DNA from: Streptomyces sp. 1331.2
Lineage (GTDB): Bacteria; Actinomycetota; Actinomycetes; Streptomycetales; Streptomycetaceae
DNA length: 64,000 bases
NCBI RefSeq assembly: GCF_900199205.1
Contig: NZ_OBMJ01000001.1
Coordinates: 2,545,001 to 2,609,000 of the forward strand
Direction of reading: 5' to 3'
Positions 49,792 through 58,178 of this stretch are shown here, one piece after another. Made by a program: the position numbers and the translations under genes. The stretch's first letter is position 1; the number at the start of each line of letters is the position of its first letter. The notes under the pieces are model-generated. The model saw only the letters and a list, made by a program, of their open reading frames with translations. It did not search any database and was not told the origin of the DNA.

Positions 49792-49822
49792 TAGGACGTC
49801 CTACTAATTTACTCGGACGTCC
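49792..49822. promoter_or_regulatory. Paired palindromes in the icmA promoter region
   Basis: TAGGACGTCCTA (49792-49803, perfect) and GGACGTCC (49815-49822, core of a degenerate second copy) have centres 21 bp apart, two helical turns. They lie 53-84 bp upstream of the icmA start in an AT-richer stretch. This is a likely operator for a dimer pair covering the promoter. Confidence 0.6.
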
Positions 49823-49833
49823 TAGTACTTGTC

Positions 49834-49936
49834 GATGGCAGCAGGCCGGACGGGGGACGCCTGCGGCGGGCAGCGGGGGAAGGGGTGGGGGCGCGGACGG
49901 ATGGCAGCAGGCCGGACGGGGGACGCCTGCGGCGGG
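49834..49936. repeat. 37-bp direct repeat flanking a G-quadruplex-like tract
   Basis: The same 37 bp (starting GATGGCAGCAGGCCGGACGG) occur at 49834-49870 and 49900-49936, a 66-bp period. Between and partly inside them, 49868-49891 has four G runs (3, 5, 4 and 5) separated by 1-4 bases on the plus strand, a classic G-quadruplex pattern. It lies upstream of icmA. Confidence 0.85.
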
Positions 49937-49981
49937 GACTGCCTCCGCGACTCCGCGACGAGGCCTCCTTGCCCGGAACGC

Positions 49982-50021
49982 CGAGAGGGCCCCTTCCCCA
50001 CCCGGGGAAGGGGCCCTCTCG
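49982..50021. terminator. Strong terminator hairpin after the DUF3817 gene
   Basis: CGAGAGGGCCCCTTCCCC (49982-49999) pairs perfectly over 18 bp with the arm at 50004-50021. It lies 12 nt past the stop of the minus-strand gene at 50034. Confidence 0.88.
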
Positions 50022-50033
50022 TGGCCGGTCGGC

Positions 50034-50375
50034 TCAGACGCCGGCCGGCTGGCGGGCGCCGGCACCCGCCGTCAGCTGTTCGGCGGCCTCGCCGGCCACC
50101 TTGCGCTCGAAGACGAAGGAGAGGAACGGGATGCAGCCCGCCGCCAGGGTCAGCACCAGTCGGCCGAGCGGCCACTTCAGCTTCTGCCCGAGCAGGAAGG
50201 TCACCACGAAGTACCCGATGTACAGGTACCCGTGCAGCATCGCGACGTAGGTGGTCACTTCCTCGGCCTTGCCGAAGCCGTACTTGGCGACCATGAAGCC
50301 GCAGAACACCAGCAGCGCCACACCGGTCGCAATGGCCAGGGCCCGGTACCAGCCCAGCAGGGGGGTCGCCTTCAT
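50034..50375 (-). CDS. DUF3817 integral membrane protein
   Basis: A 113-residue protein with three hydrophobic helices (YRALAIATGVALLVFCGFMVA, YLYIGYFVVTFLLGQKL, LVLTLAAGCIPFLSFVFERK). The pattern of an N-terminal helix, a central 'V-x-M-x-H-G-x-L' and a C-terminal 'P-F-x-x-F-x-x-E-R/K' is that of DUF3817, common in Actinobacteria and of unknown role. The ATG at 50375 follows GAGGAAGACT. A second DUF3817 gene lies at 55402-55719. Confidence 0.85.
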   Translation of the reverse strand: MKATPLLGWYRALAIATGVALLVFCGFMVAKYGFGKAEEVTTYVAMLHGYLYIGYFVVTFLLGQKLKWPLGRLVLTLAAGCIPFLSFVFERKVAGEAAEQLTAGAGARQPAGV

Positions 50376-50451
50376 AGTCTTCCTCGCGTCGCTCGGCAGT
50401 TTCGGCCGGTACGCCCGGATCCGCGCACCGCTCCCACGAGGGTAGCCGCCC

Positions 50452-51036
50452 TCACGGCGTCCCCTCCGCAGCCCCCTCCGCGGTCCCGGCCACAGCCCCG
50501 GCCGCAGCTCGCGCCGCCGCCTCCTCGCCCGACTCGTCGAAGTCGCCGGCCGCGACCCGCAGCGGCCTGAGCAGCTCGAACACCTGACGGCACTGCTCGG
50601 GCCCGTACTCCTCCAGCCCGAACTCCATCGCCATCAGCTCCCGGGTGGCCTCCTCGACCACCTCGCGGCCGCGCCCGGTGATCGTGGCCAGCACGCCGCG
50701 GCCGTCCAGCGGGTTGGGGCGGCGGGCGACCAGGCCGGCCCGCTCCAGGCGGTCGACGGTGTTGGTCACGCTGGTCGGGTGGACCATGAGCCGCTCGCCG
50801 ATCTTGGAGAGCGAGAGCTCCCCGGTCCGGCTGAAGGTGAGCAGCACCAGTGCCTCGTAGCGGGCGAAGGTCAGCCCGTACGGCTTGAGCACCGCGTCCA
50901 CCCGGGAGAGCAGGATCTGGTGGGCGCGCATGATCGAGGTGATCGCCGCCATCGAGGGGACTCCGCCCCATCGGCGGGTCCACAGCTCGTCGGCGCGGGC
51001 GATCGGGTCGAAGTCGAGAGCGAGGGGCTTGGCCAC
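50452..51036 (-). CDS. MarR-family transcriptional regulator
   Basis: A 194-residue winged-helix regulator. The core runs from ~30 to 145: MAAITSIMRAHQILLSRVDA, FARYEALVLLTFSRTGELSLSKIGERLMVHPTSVTNTVDRLERAG (HTH) and the wing RPNPLDGRGVLATIT. The tail is Ala-rich. The start was placed at GTG 51036 because (V)AKPLALDFDPIARADELW is the conserved family start; the GGGAGG there is unusually close to the start. The upstream region holds two small inverted repeats (TGTCC..GGACA at 51076-51091; GCGGGAT..ATCCCGC at 51094-51117) that could be its operators. Confidence 0.85.
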   Translation of the reverse strand: MAKPLALDFDPIARADELWTRRWGGVPSMAAITSIMRAHQILLSRVDAVLKPYGLTFARYEALVLLTFSRTGELSLSKIGERLMVHPTSVTNTVDRLERAGLVARRPNPLDGRGVLATITGRGREVVEEATRELMAMEFGLEEYGPEQCRQVFELLRPLRVAAGDFDESGEEAAARAAAGAVAGTAEGAAEGTP

Positions 51037-51352
51037 CTCCCAACCGTACCGGCGGACCGAACGGGTGATACCAGCTGTCCTGATGGTGGACAAGCGGGAT
51101 GGGTGGCGAGATCCCGCCAATCGGACGGCCAGGTCCATACCAGGACATTGCACGGGCGTGAACGCTCCGCAACGTGCGTGCGGCGCAACGGGGTTGGCCG
51201 TCGATCGCGCCAATGCCGCTTCGGCAGGCCTCGGTTCGGATGGCAACCCGCTGCAAGGCGGGGTGATTCGTCCGGTTTGTCGTCCCGTTCACATTCCTTC
51301 CCCCTGGCGGGACTTGGCCAATTCATGAGCAAGACCTGTCATTTGTTTTGCT

Positions 51353-51366
51353 CGATTGTCATGCTT
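51353..51366 (+). promoter_or_regulatory. Shared upstream box of protease 1
   Basis: CGATTGTCATGCTT is repeated exactly at 53452-53465 upstream of the paralogous protease. Upstream of both boxes is a related GACTTGGC...CCAAT stretch. It is probably part of a promoter or operator duplicated with the gene. Confidence 0.6.
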
Positions 51367-51531
51367 TCCGCCAACCCCGTCCGGTAGCCACCACCCCCAC
51401 CCCCGGTGGCCAGCCGCTCGACCGCTCGGGGTCCTGCACGTCAGCGCCCGTCCCGCCCCAAAGGAGCCGACCCCGGCCCCCGGGACGAGGTGCGACCGCG
51501 CCCACACGCGGTTTCCCGGAAGGACTCGTCC

Positions 51532-53172
51532 GTGAAGCGAAAGCTCGCCGCAGTCGCCGTACTCTCCGCCACCGCCCTGCTCACCGGTGTCGTCCAGGTG
51601 AGCACCGCTGCCCAGGCCGCCCCCTCCCCGGTCTCCCCGGCCGCCCAGGCCGCGCAGCAGCGTGCCGACCTGATCGCGCTGGCGAACGGCCAGGCCGGCA
51701 AGGTCGCACACGCCCTGGCCCTCGGCGGCCAGGAGCAGCTGGTGGCCAAGGACGTCCTGGTGGACGCCGACGGCACCCGCCACCTGCGCTACGAGCGCAC
51801 CTTCGCCGGGCTCCCGGTCCTGGGCGGTGACCTGGTGGTGCACCAGAAGGCCGACGGCTCGGTGATATCCGTGGACAAGGCCACCGGCGCGCAGCTCGCA
51901 CTTCCGAGCCTCACCCCGCAGATCCCCGCCGACAAGGCCGCCGCCCAGGCGACCGGCGCCGTGCAGTCCACCATCGGCATCGCCGCCGACGAGGACGAGT
52001 CGCCGCTGACCGAGGTCCACCAGACCGGTGCCGCCAAGCTGGTCGTCTGGGCCACCGACGGCGCCCCGCGCCTGGCGTACCAGACCACCGTCGAGGGCCT
52101 GCGCGCCGACGGCACCCCGAGCAGCCAGCTGCTGGTCACCGATGCCGCGAGCGGCCAGGTGCTCTCCACCCACGAGCAGGTGCGGACCGCCTCCGGCACC
52201 GGCAAGGGCGTCTTCGTCGGCACCGTCCCGCTGACCACCACCCAGGTCAGCAGCGGCTTCTCGCTCAAGGACGCCTCCCGCGGCGGCCAGTCCACCAGCG
52301 ACCTCAAGGGCCGCACCTCCGGCTCGGGCACGCTGTACACCGACGCGGACAACGCCTGGGGCGACGGCACCGCCTCCAACGGCCAGTCGGCCGCCGTGGA
52401 CGCCCAGTTCGGCGCCGCCGCCACCTGGGACTTCTACAAGAACACCTTCGGCCGCAGCGGCATCCGCAACGACGGCGTCGGCGCCGCCAGCCGGGTCCAC
52501 TACGGCAAGAACTACGTGAACGCGTTCTGGTCCGACACCTGCTTCTGCATGTCGTACGGCGACGGCGCCGGCAACACCCACCCGCTGACCGAGATCGACG
52601 TGGCCGGCCACGAGATGACCCACGGCGTCACCGCCGCCACCGCCAACCTGAACTACTCGGGTGAGTCCGGCGGCCTGAACGAGGGCACCTCGGACATCTT
52701 CGGCACCATGGTCGAGTGGTACGCCAACCTGGCCACCGACAAGCCGGACTACCTCATCGGCGAGCAGATCGACCTGAACGGCAACGGCACCCCGCTGCGC
52801 TACATGGACCAGCCCTCCAAGGACGGCCGCTCGGCCGACTACTGGTCCTCCTCGGTCGGCAGCCTGGACGTGCACTACTCCTCCGGCGTGGCCAACCACT
52901 TCTTCTACCTGCTCGCCGAGGGCAGCGGCGCCAAGACCATCAACGGCGTCAACTACAACAGCCCGACCTACAACGGCTCGACCCTCGCCGGCATCGGCCG
53001 GGACAAGGCCGCGCAGATCTGGTACAAGGCGCTGACCACCTACTTCACCTCCACCACCAACTACGCCGCCGCCCGTACCGGCACCCTGAAGGCCGCGACC
53101 GACCTGTACGGCGCCGGCAGCGCCGAGTACAACGCGGTCGCCGCGACCTGGGCCGCCGTCAACGTCAACTGA
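51532..53172 (+). CDS. Secreted neutral metalloprotease 1 (M4, thermolysin-like)
   Basis: A 546-residue pre-pro-enzyme. The signal peptide (KRKLAAVAVLSATALLTGVVQVSTAAQA) is followed by an FTP/PepSY propeptide (residues ~40-200, HLRYERTFAGLPVLGGDLVV). The M4 catalytic domain carries zinc-binding GHEMTHGV (H360, H364), the third ligand in GGLNEGTSDIFG and the catalytic His in DVHYSSGVANHFFYLL. It degrades extracellular protein. The GTG at 51532 follows GGAAGGACTCGTCC. The ~495-bp upstream gap holds the shared box at 51353 and no other gene. Confidence 0.95.
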   Translation: MKRKLAAVAVLSATALLTGVVQVSTAAQAAPSPVSPAAQAAQQRADLIALANGQAGKVAHALALGGQEQLVAKDVLVDADGTRHLRYERTFAGLPVLGGDLVVHQKADGSVISVDKATGAQLALPSLTPQIPADKAAAQATGAVQSTIGIAADEDESPLTEVHQTGAAKLVVWATDGAPRLAYQTTVEGLRADGTPSSQLLVTDAASGQVLSTHEQVRTASGTGKGVFVGTVPLTTTQVSSGFSLKDASRGGQSTSDLKGRTSGSGTLYTDADNAWGDGTASNGQSAAVDAQFGAAATWDFYKNTFGRSGIRNDGVGAASRVHYGKNYVNAFWSDTCFCMSYGDGAGNTHPLTEIDVAGHEMTHGVTAATANLNYSGESGGLNEGTSDIFGTMVEWYANLATDKPDYLIGEQIDLNGNGTPLRYMDQPSKDGRSADYWSSSVGSLDVHYSSGVANHFFYLLAEGSGAKTINGVNYNSPTYNGSTLAGIGRDKAAQIWYKALTTYFTSTTNYAAARTGTLKAATDLYGAGSAEYNAVAATWAAVNVN

Positions 53173-53252
53173 CGTACGACGCACGGCGCACAACGCAGCC
53201 GACCCACCCACGCGTGACGTACGGGACCAACTACCGTACGGCGCAAGCGGAT

Positions 53253-53297
53253 CCGGACGCCCGGGGCCCTGTCGCAGGACAGGCCCCGGGCGTCCGG
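53253..53297 (+). terminator. Terminator after protease 1
   Basis: CCGGACGCCCGGGGCC at 53253-53268 pairs with GGCCCCGGGCGTCCGG at 53282-53297, extended by TGTC/GACA. It lies 80 bp after the stop of protease 1 and isolates the second protease gene. Confidence 0.85.
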
Positions 53298-53451
53298 CCG
53301 CGCCGGGGGCTGTCAAGGCCGCCCGGCTGGCGGAGTCCCGCCAGGAGGGACGAACCGGAAATACCGGGCAATGAGCAGCAATCGAACCGTCCTTACCGCG
53401 ACTTGGCGATTCCTTGCCAATCCCGGGAGGCGGTCTGTCCATTCCTGCCAA

Positions 53452-53465
53452 CGATTGTCATGCTT
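53452..53465 (+). promoter_or_regulatory. Shared upstream box of protease 2
   Basis: CGATTGTCATGCTT, identical to 51353-51366, lies at nearly the same distance (about 170 bp) from the start of the second protease gene. Confidence 0.6.
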
Positions 53466-53635
53466 CTGACCAAAGCCCCGTCCGACCTCCGCCGCCCCCA
53501 CCCATCCGGCGGAGCGTCAGGCACCGCACGGGAGCAGCACGTCCGCGCCCTACCGCCCCACGGCGTCAAACCCGGCGCCCCGGTACGCGGCGCACCCGCA
53601 CGCACCCGCGGGTCTCGTGGAAGGAACCCCCGTAC

Positions 53636-55264
53636 GTGAAGCGAAAGCTGACTGTCGGAGCCGTACTCTCCGCCACCGCCCTGCTCGCCGGCGTCATCCA
53701 GATCGCCGCCGTCCCCGCCGCCCAGGCCGCCGCCCCCGCGCCGGAGCAGCAGCAGTCCGCGCTGCTCGCGCTGGCCGCCGGGCAGAGCGCCCCGGTCGCA
53801 CAGGCCCTGGCCCTGGGCGGCCAGGAGAAGCTGGTGCCCAAGGACGTCGTGGTGGACCGGGACGGCACCCGCCACCTCCGGTACGAGCGGACCTACGCCG
53901 GCCTGCCGGTGATCGGCGGCGACCTGGTCGTCCACCAGAAGGCCGACGGCTCGGTGGCCTCGGTCGACCGTGCCTTCGCCGGCCGGCTGTCCGTGCCCAG
54001 CCTGACCCCGGGCCTCGCCGCGCCCCAGGCCGCCGAGCGGGCCACCGCCGCGGTGCGGGCCACCGTCGGCCTCGCCGCCGACGAGGACGAGGCGGCGCTC
54101 AGCCGGGTCGACGGCGCCGACGCGGCCGAGCTGGTCGTCTGGGCCGCCGACGGCGCCCCGCGGCTGGCCCACCGCACGGTGGTCACCGGCGAGCGGGCGG
54201 ACGGCACCCCGAGCCGTCAGGAGGTCGTCACCGACGCCGCCACCGGCCAGGTGCTCGCCAGCCAGGAGCACGTGCAGACCGCCACCGGCACCGGCAAGGG
54301 CGTCAACGTCGGCACCGTCACCCTGACCACCACCCAGAGCGGTTCCAGCTACCAGCTCAAGGACGCCTCCCGCGGCAACCAGTCCACCACCGACCTCAAG
54401 GGCGGCACCTCGGGCAGCGGCACGCTGTTCAGCAACACCACCAACTCCTGGGGCAACGGCCTGGCGTCCAACCGCGAGTCCGCCGCCGTGGACGCCCAGT
54501 TCGGCGCCGCCGCCACCTGGGACTTCTACAAGAACACCTTCGGCCGCAGCGGCATCAAGAACAACGGCGTCGGCGCCGCCAGCCGCGTCCACTACAGCAC
54601 CGGCTACGTGAACGCCTTCTGGGACGACTCCTGCTTCTGCATGACGTACGGCGACGGCTCCGGCAACACCCACCCGCTGACCGCCATCGACGTCTCCGGC
54701 CACGAGATGAGCCACGGCGTCACCTCCGCCACCGCCGGCCTGATCTACTCGGGCGAGTCCGGCGGCCTCAACGAGGCCACCTCGGACATCTTCGGCACCA
54801 TGGTCGAGTGGTCGGCCAACCTGCCCGCCGACCCGCCGGACTACCTGATCGGCGAGAAGCTCAACATCAACGGCAACGGCACCCCGCTGCGCTACATGGA
54901 CAAGCCCTCCAAGGACGGCGCCTCGGCCGACTACTGGTCTTCCACGGTCGGCAACAAGGACGTCCACTACTCCTCCGGCGTCGCCAACCACTTCTTCTAC
55001 CTGCTCTCCGAGGGCAGCGGCGCCAAGGTCATCAACGGGGTCAGCTACAACAGCCCGACCTCCAACGGCTCGACGGTGACCGGCATCGGCCGCACCAAGG
55101 CCGCGGCGATCTGGTACCGCGCGCTGACCGTCTACATGACCTCCACCACCAACTACAAGGCCGCCCGCGCGGCGACCCTGAAGGCCGCCACCGACCTGTA
55201 CGGCTCCACCAGCACCGAGTACAAGACGGTGGCGGCGGCCTGGAGCGCGGTGAACGTCAACTAG
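53636..55264 (+). CDS. Secreted neutral metalloprotease 2 (M4, thermolysin-like)
   Basis: A 542-residue tandem paralog of the preceding protease, nearly collinear over its whole length (signal KRKLTVGAVLSATALLAGVIQ, propeptide, M4 domain). The zinc site is GHEMSHGV (H356, H360) with GGLNEATSDIFG, and the catalytic His lies in DVHYSSGVANHFFYLL. The catalytic domain is much better conserved between the two copies than the propeptide. The GTG at 53636 follows GGAAGGAACCCCCGTAC. It has its own promoter region, and a terminator separates it from copy 1, so the two can be regulated separately despite the shared box. Confidence 0.95.
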   Translation: MKRKLTVGAVLSATALLAGVIQIAAVPAAQAAAPAPEQQQSALLALAAGQSAPVAQALALGGQEKLVPKDVVVDRDGTRHLRYERTYAGLPVIGGDLVVHQKADGSVASVDRAFAGRLSVPSLTPGLAAPQAAERATAAVRATVGLAADEDEAALSRVDGADAAELVVWAADGAPRLAHRTVVTGERADGTPSRQEVVTDAATGQVLASQEHVQTATGTGKGVNVGTVTLTTTQSGSSYQLKDASRGNQSTTDLKGGTSGSGTLFSNTTNSWGNGLASNRESAAVDAQFGAAATWDFYKNTFGRSGIKNNGVGAASRVHYSTGYVNAFWDDSCFCMTYGDGSGNTHPLTAIDVSGHEMSHGVTSATAGLIYSGESGGLNEATSDIFGTMVEWSANLPADPPDYLIGEKLNINGNGTPLRYMDKPSKDGASADYWSSTVGNKDVHYSSGVANHFFYLLSEGSGAKVINGVSYNSPTSNGSTVTGIGRTKAAAIWYRALTVYMTSTTNYKAARAATLKAATDLYGSTSTEYKTVAAAWSAVNVN

Positions 55265-55334
55265 CCGAGGAACCCGGGCAGGAGCACCCCGGTAGGAGCA
55301 CCCCCGCCAGGAGCCACCCCCGGTAAGAAACGGC

Positions 55335-55381
55335 GACAGGCTGCCGCGGCCCTTTGGGAGAGGAGGCCGCGGCAGCCTGTC
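55335..55381. terminator. Bidirectional terminator after protease 2
   Basis: GACAGGCTGCCGCGGCC (55335-55351) pairs perfectly over 17 bp with GGCCGCGGCAGCCTGTC (55365-55381), between the convergent protease and DUF3817 genes. Confidence 0.9.
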
Positions 55382-55401
55382 GACCGTCCGCGAAGCGGGA
55401 T

Positions 55402-55719
55402 TCAGGCGGTGGCGGGGGCGGCCTTGAGCTCGCCGCGCTCCTCGCGGGCCAGCATCCGCTCGGCGAAGAAGCCGCCGGTGGGCAGCACCGAGAGGACGAA
55501 CAGCAGGACGCCGCGCTTGGCGTCCCACTTCTGCGTCTGCCAGGCCAGGATCCAGAAGATCGCGTACAGGATGAACAGGATCCCGTGGACCATGCCCATC
55601 ACCGGGACGGCGTCGAAGGAGGTCGTCCGCTTCAGCACCGAGCAGATCAGCAGCAGGATGAAGGAGACCCCTTCGGGGCCGGAGACCAGGCGCAGACGGT
55701 GGACGGCGCTGCTGTTCAC
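55402..55719 (-). CDS. DUF3817 integral membrane protein (second copy)
   Basis: A 105-residue protein with the DUF3817 layout: RLRLVSGPEGVSFILLLICSV, then VMGMVHGILFILYAIFWILAWQ, then GVLLFVLSVLPTGGFFAERM. It is better conserved with family consensus (LRLVSxxEGxSFLLLL, GxxHGxLF) than the copy at 50034. The GTG at 55719 follows TTGAGGTACCCCAC. Role unknown. The gap to the divergent DUF2127 gene is 291 bp. Confidence 0.88.
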   Translation of the reverse strand: MNSSAVHRLRLVSGPEGVSFILLLICSVLKRTTSFDAVPVMGMVHGILFILYAIFWILAWQTQKWDAKRGVLLFVLSVLPTGGFFAERMLAREERGELKAAPATA

Positions 55720-56010
55720 GTGGGGTACCTCAATACGGGGGGTCGGAGGCGCGGACGCGCTTGTGAAGCGACTCACAAGCCTTCGGGCCATTATCACCGA
55801 GCACATGTCCGAGCCCCCGGCCGGGGGTGGGCACCGTGCCCGATCTCACAGCGCCCGCCCGGGCCCACGCCGTACGGCACCCCGCCCGGCTTGTCACAGC
55901 TGTGCGCCAGAACGCGACCGAGCGCGACCGCCCGTCACCGGGAACCCCTATCCTGCTGCCCGCGCGCCCACCGATCCGGGCGCCGACGCACCGCACACGG
56001 GGGTAGCCAC

Positions 56011-56808
56011 ATGTTCAAGCGGGACTGGGACCGAAGGACCTGCGCCAAGCGCGGCCACACCACCTACGCGCCGACCGAGCCCGAGCTCGCCGCCCGGCTG
56101 CACACCGCCACCGCCGTCGGCGAGGCCTGGCGCTGCCTGCGCTGCGGCGACTTCGCGCTGGGCGCCCCGCACGGCTCCGGGCCCGCCGCGGACGCCCCGC
56201 TGGTGCCGCGCGGCAAGGCGCTGCGCGACCTGTTCATCCTGCGGTTCCTGGCCGTCGAGCGGGTGCTGCGCGGGCTGCTGATCCTCGTCGTGGCGTGGGC
56301 CGTCTGGAAGTTCTCCAACAGCCAGGACGCCGTGCACCGGATCTTCGACGACAACCTGACCGTCTTCAAGCCGGTCACCGACCACTTCCACTGGGACCTG
56401 GAGCACTCCCCGATCGTCGACACCATCCGCAAGACCTTCGACTACAAGAAGAGCACCCTGCTGATCGTCGCCGGCGCGCTGATCGCCTACGCGCTGATCG
56501 AGATCGTCGAGGCGGTCGGCCTCTGGCTGGGCAAGCGCTGGGCGGAGTACCTGACGGTGGTCGCCACCGCGGCCTTCCTGCCGCTGGAGGGCTACGAGCT
56601 GAGCGAGCACGTCAGCGCGGTGAAGATCTGCACCCTGCTGCTGAACATCGCGGCCGTCCTCTGGATCCTGCTCTCCAAGCGCCTGTTCGGGCTCCGCGGC
56701 GGCGTGGTGGCCTTCGAGGCGGAGCGCCACTCGGCGTCCCTGCTGGAGGTCGAGCAGGCGGCCGGCACGGTTCCGCGCCCCGAGCACGGAGCGCACGCCC
56801 GCGCCTGA
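56011..56808 (+). CDS. DUF2127 membrane protein with N-terminal zinc-binding-like segment
   Basis: A 265-residue protein. Residues 1-50 include CAKRGH... AWRCLRCGDFALG, a Cys/His cluster that could bind metal. The rest (72-245) has about four helices (FLAVERVLRGLLILVVAWAVWK, LLIVAGALIAYALIEIVEAVGLWLGK, WAEYLTVVATAAFLPLEGYEL, ICTLLLNIAAVLWILLSKRL), the DUF2127 pattern including the conserved RWAEYLT and PxExYEL. Function unknown. The ATG at 56011 was chosen from the protein start; no strong ribosome-binding site is seen (GGGGGTAGCCAC). Confidence 0.8.
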   Translation: MFKRDWDRRTCAKRGHTTYAPTEPELAARLHTATAVGEAWRCLRCGDFALGAPHGSGPAADAPLVPRGKALRDLFILRFLAVERVLRGLLILVVAWAVWKFSNSQDAVHRIFDDNLTVFKPVTDHFHWDLEHSPIVDTIRKTFDYKKSTLLIVAGALIAYALIEIVEAVGLWLGKRWAEYLTVVATAAFLPLEGYELSEHVSAVKICTLLLNIAAVLWILLSKRLFGLRGGVVAFEAERHSASLLEVEQAAGTVPRPEHGAHARA

Positions 56809-56877
56809 CCGGCGCGTTTTGTCCCGACCCCGTACCAGTTCGGCCCCGCACCCTCCCCGGGCCACGGCCGCAACAGC

Positions 56878-56883
56878 TAGATT
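56878..56883 (+). promoter_or_regulatory. -10 element of a probable leaderless promoter for the AIM24 operon
   Basis: TAGATT lies 6 nt before the GTG at 56890, and no ribosome-binding site is present. This matches the leaderless layout seen before pyk, glgP and the MarR gene at 59235. Confidence 0.5.
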
Positions 56884-56889
56884 GCGGCC

Positions 56890-57528
56890 GTGGCTCAGTT
56901 CAGACTCCAGGGATCGCGGGTGCTCGCCGTCGACTTGACCGGCGACGCCGTCAAGGCCCGACACGGCTCCATGGTCGCCTACACCGGGCAGATGACCTTC
57001 AAGAAGCTGACCGGCGGCGGGGACGGCCTGCGCGGCATGGTCGCCCGCCGGCTGACCGGCGAGAAGATGACCGTCATGGAGGTGAAGGGCCAGGGCACCT
57101 GCTACTTCGCCGACAAGGCCACCGAGATCAACCTGGTCAGACTCAACGGCGAGACGCTGTACGTCGAGGCGGACAACCTGCTCTGCACCGAGGCGGGCCT
57201 GCACACCGGCACCAGCTTCACGGGCCTGAACGGCATGTCCTCCGGCAACGGCCTCTTCACCACCAAGGTGGAGGGCCACGGCTGGGCCGCCGTCACCTCC
57301 AACGGGCCCGCCGTCATCCTGCGGGTCGACAAGAGCATGCCGCTGCGCGTGGACCCGGGGGCCTACGTGGCGCACACCGGCAACCTGCACCGCAGCCTGA
57401 AGTCCGGCGCCGGCTGGACCACCGTGATCGGCGAGGGCGGCGGCGAGGCCGTCCAGGTCGAGTTCACCGGCGAGGGCCTGGTGTACGTGCAGCCCTCCGA
57501 GAAGGTCACCATCGGAGGTGACGTCTGA
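56890..57528 (+). CDS. AIM24-family protein 1
   Basis: A 212-residue beta-sandwich protein of the AIM24/TRAP-like family: residues ~30-200 contain GSMVAYTGQMTFKKLTGG, YFADKATEINLVRLNGETLYVEADNLLC and VAHTGNLHRSLKSGAGW. The family is widespread in bacteria and mitochondria; its bacterial role is not established. The GTG at 56890 is probably leaderless. The stop overlaps the next ATG (TGATG), and three AIM24 genes follow one another this way, so they are one operon and likely one complex. Confidence 0.88.
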   Translation: MAQFRLQGSRVLAVDLTGDAVKARHGSMVAYTGQMTFKKLTGGGDGLRGMVARRLTGEKMTVMEVKGQGTCYFADKATEINLVRLNGETLYVEADNLLCTEAGLHTGTSFTGLNGMSSGNGLFTTKVEGHGWAAVTSNGPAVILRVDKSMPLRVDPGAYVAHTGNLHRSLKSGAGWTTVIGEGGGEAVQVEFTGEGLVYVQPSEKVTIGGDV

Positions 57529-58178
57529 TGGGCTTCACGAAGATCAACAGCAAGATGGTCGAGGCCCAGGTGGTGCCCGGGCAGCGGCTGTTCAGCCAGC
57601 GCGGCGCGATGCTCGCCTACAGCGGCGACGTCCGCTTCACGCCGAACATCACCGGCGGGCAGGGCGGCGTGATGTCGATGATCGGCCGGCGGGTCGCCAA
57701 CGAGGACACCCCGCTGATGACCGTCGAGGGCCAGGGCCGGGTCATGTTCGGCCACGGCGGCCACCACATCCACGTGATCGACCTGCTCGGCGACACCCTG
57801 TACGTCGAGGCGGACCGGCTGCTCGCCTTCGAGGGCACGCTGCGGCAGTCCACCATGTTCATGGGCTCGCAGGGCGGGGTGATGGGCATGGTCCGCGGCC
57901 AGGTCACCGGCCAGGGCCTGTTCACCACCAAGCTGGAGGGCCACGGCTCGGTCGCCGTGATGGCCCACGGCGGCGTCTTCGAGCTGCCGATCGTCCCCGG
58001 CCAGGAGGTGCACGTCGACCCGCAGGCGTACGTGGCGCACCGCGGCGACGTCCGCAACAAGCTGTCCACCGCGGTCGGTTGGCGCGACATGATCGGCCGC
58101 GGCTCGGGCGAGGCGTTCCAGCTGGAACTGTCCGGTCAGGGCGCGGTGTACGTCCAGGCGAGTGAGGAGAAGCTCTGA
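57528..58178 (+). CDS. AIM24-family protein 2
   Basis: A 216-residue paralog of the flanking genes: RGAMLAYSGDVRFTPNITGG, GDTLYVEADRLLAFEGTL and VDPQAYVAHRGDVRNKLST. The ATG at 57528 shares its A with the preceding TGA, and its own stop overlaps the third gene in the same way, giving tight coupling and probably equal amounts of the three proteins. No signal or membrane helix is seen, so it is cytoplasmic. Function unknown. Confidence 0.88.
   Translation: MGFTKINSKMVEAQVVPGQRLFSQRGAMLAYSGDVRFTPNITGGQGGVMSMIGRRVANEDTPLMTVEGQGRVMFGHGGHHIHVIDLLGDTLYVEADRLLAFEGTLRQSTMFMGSQGGVMGMVRGQVTGQGLFTTKLEGHGSVAVMAHGGVFELPIVPGQEVHVDPQAYVAHRGDVRNKLSTAVGWRDMIGRGSGEAFQLELSGQGAVYVQASEEKL

Noticed and set aside
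49834..49936. CRISPR array
   Set aside because: Only two repeat copies, a G-rich 29-bp spacer and no cas genes.
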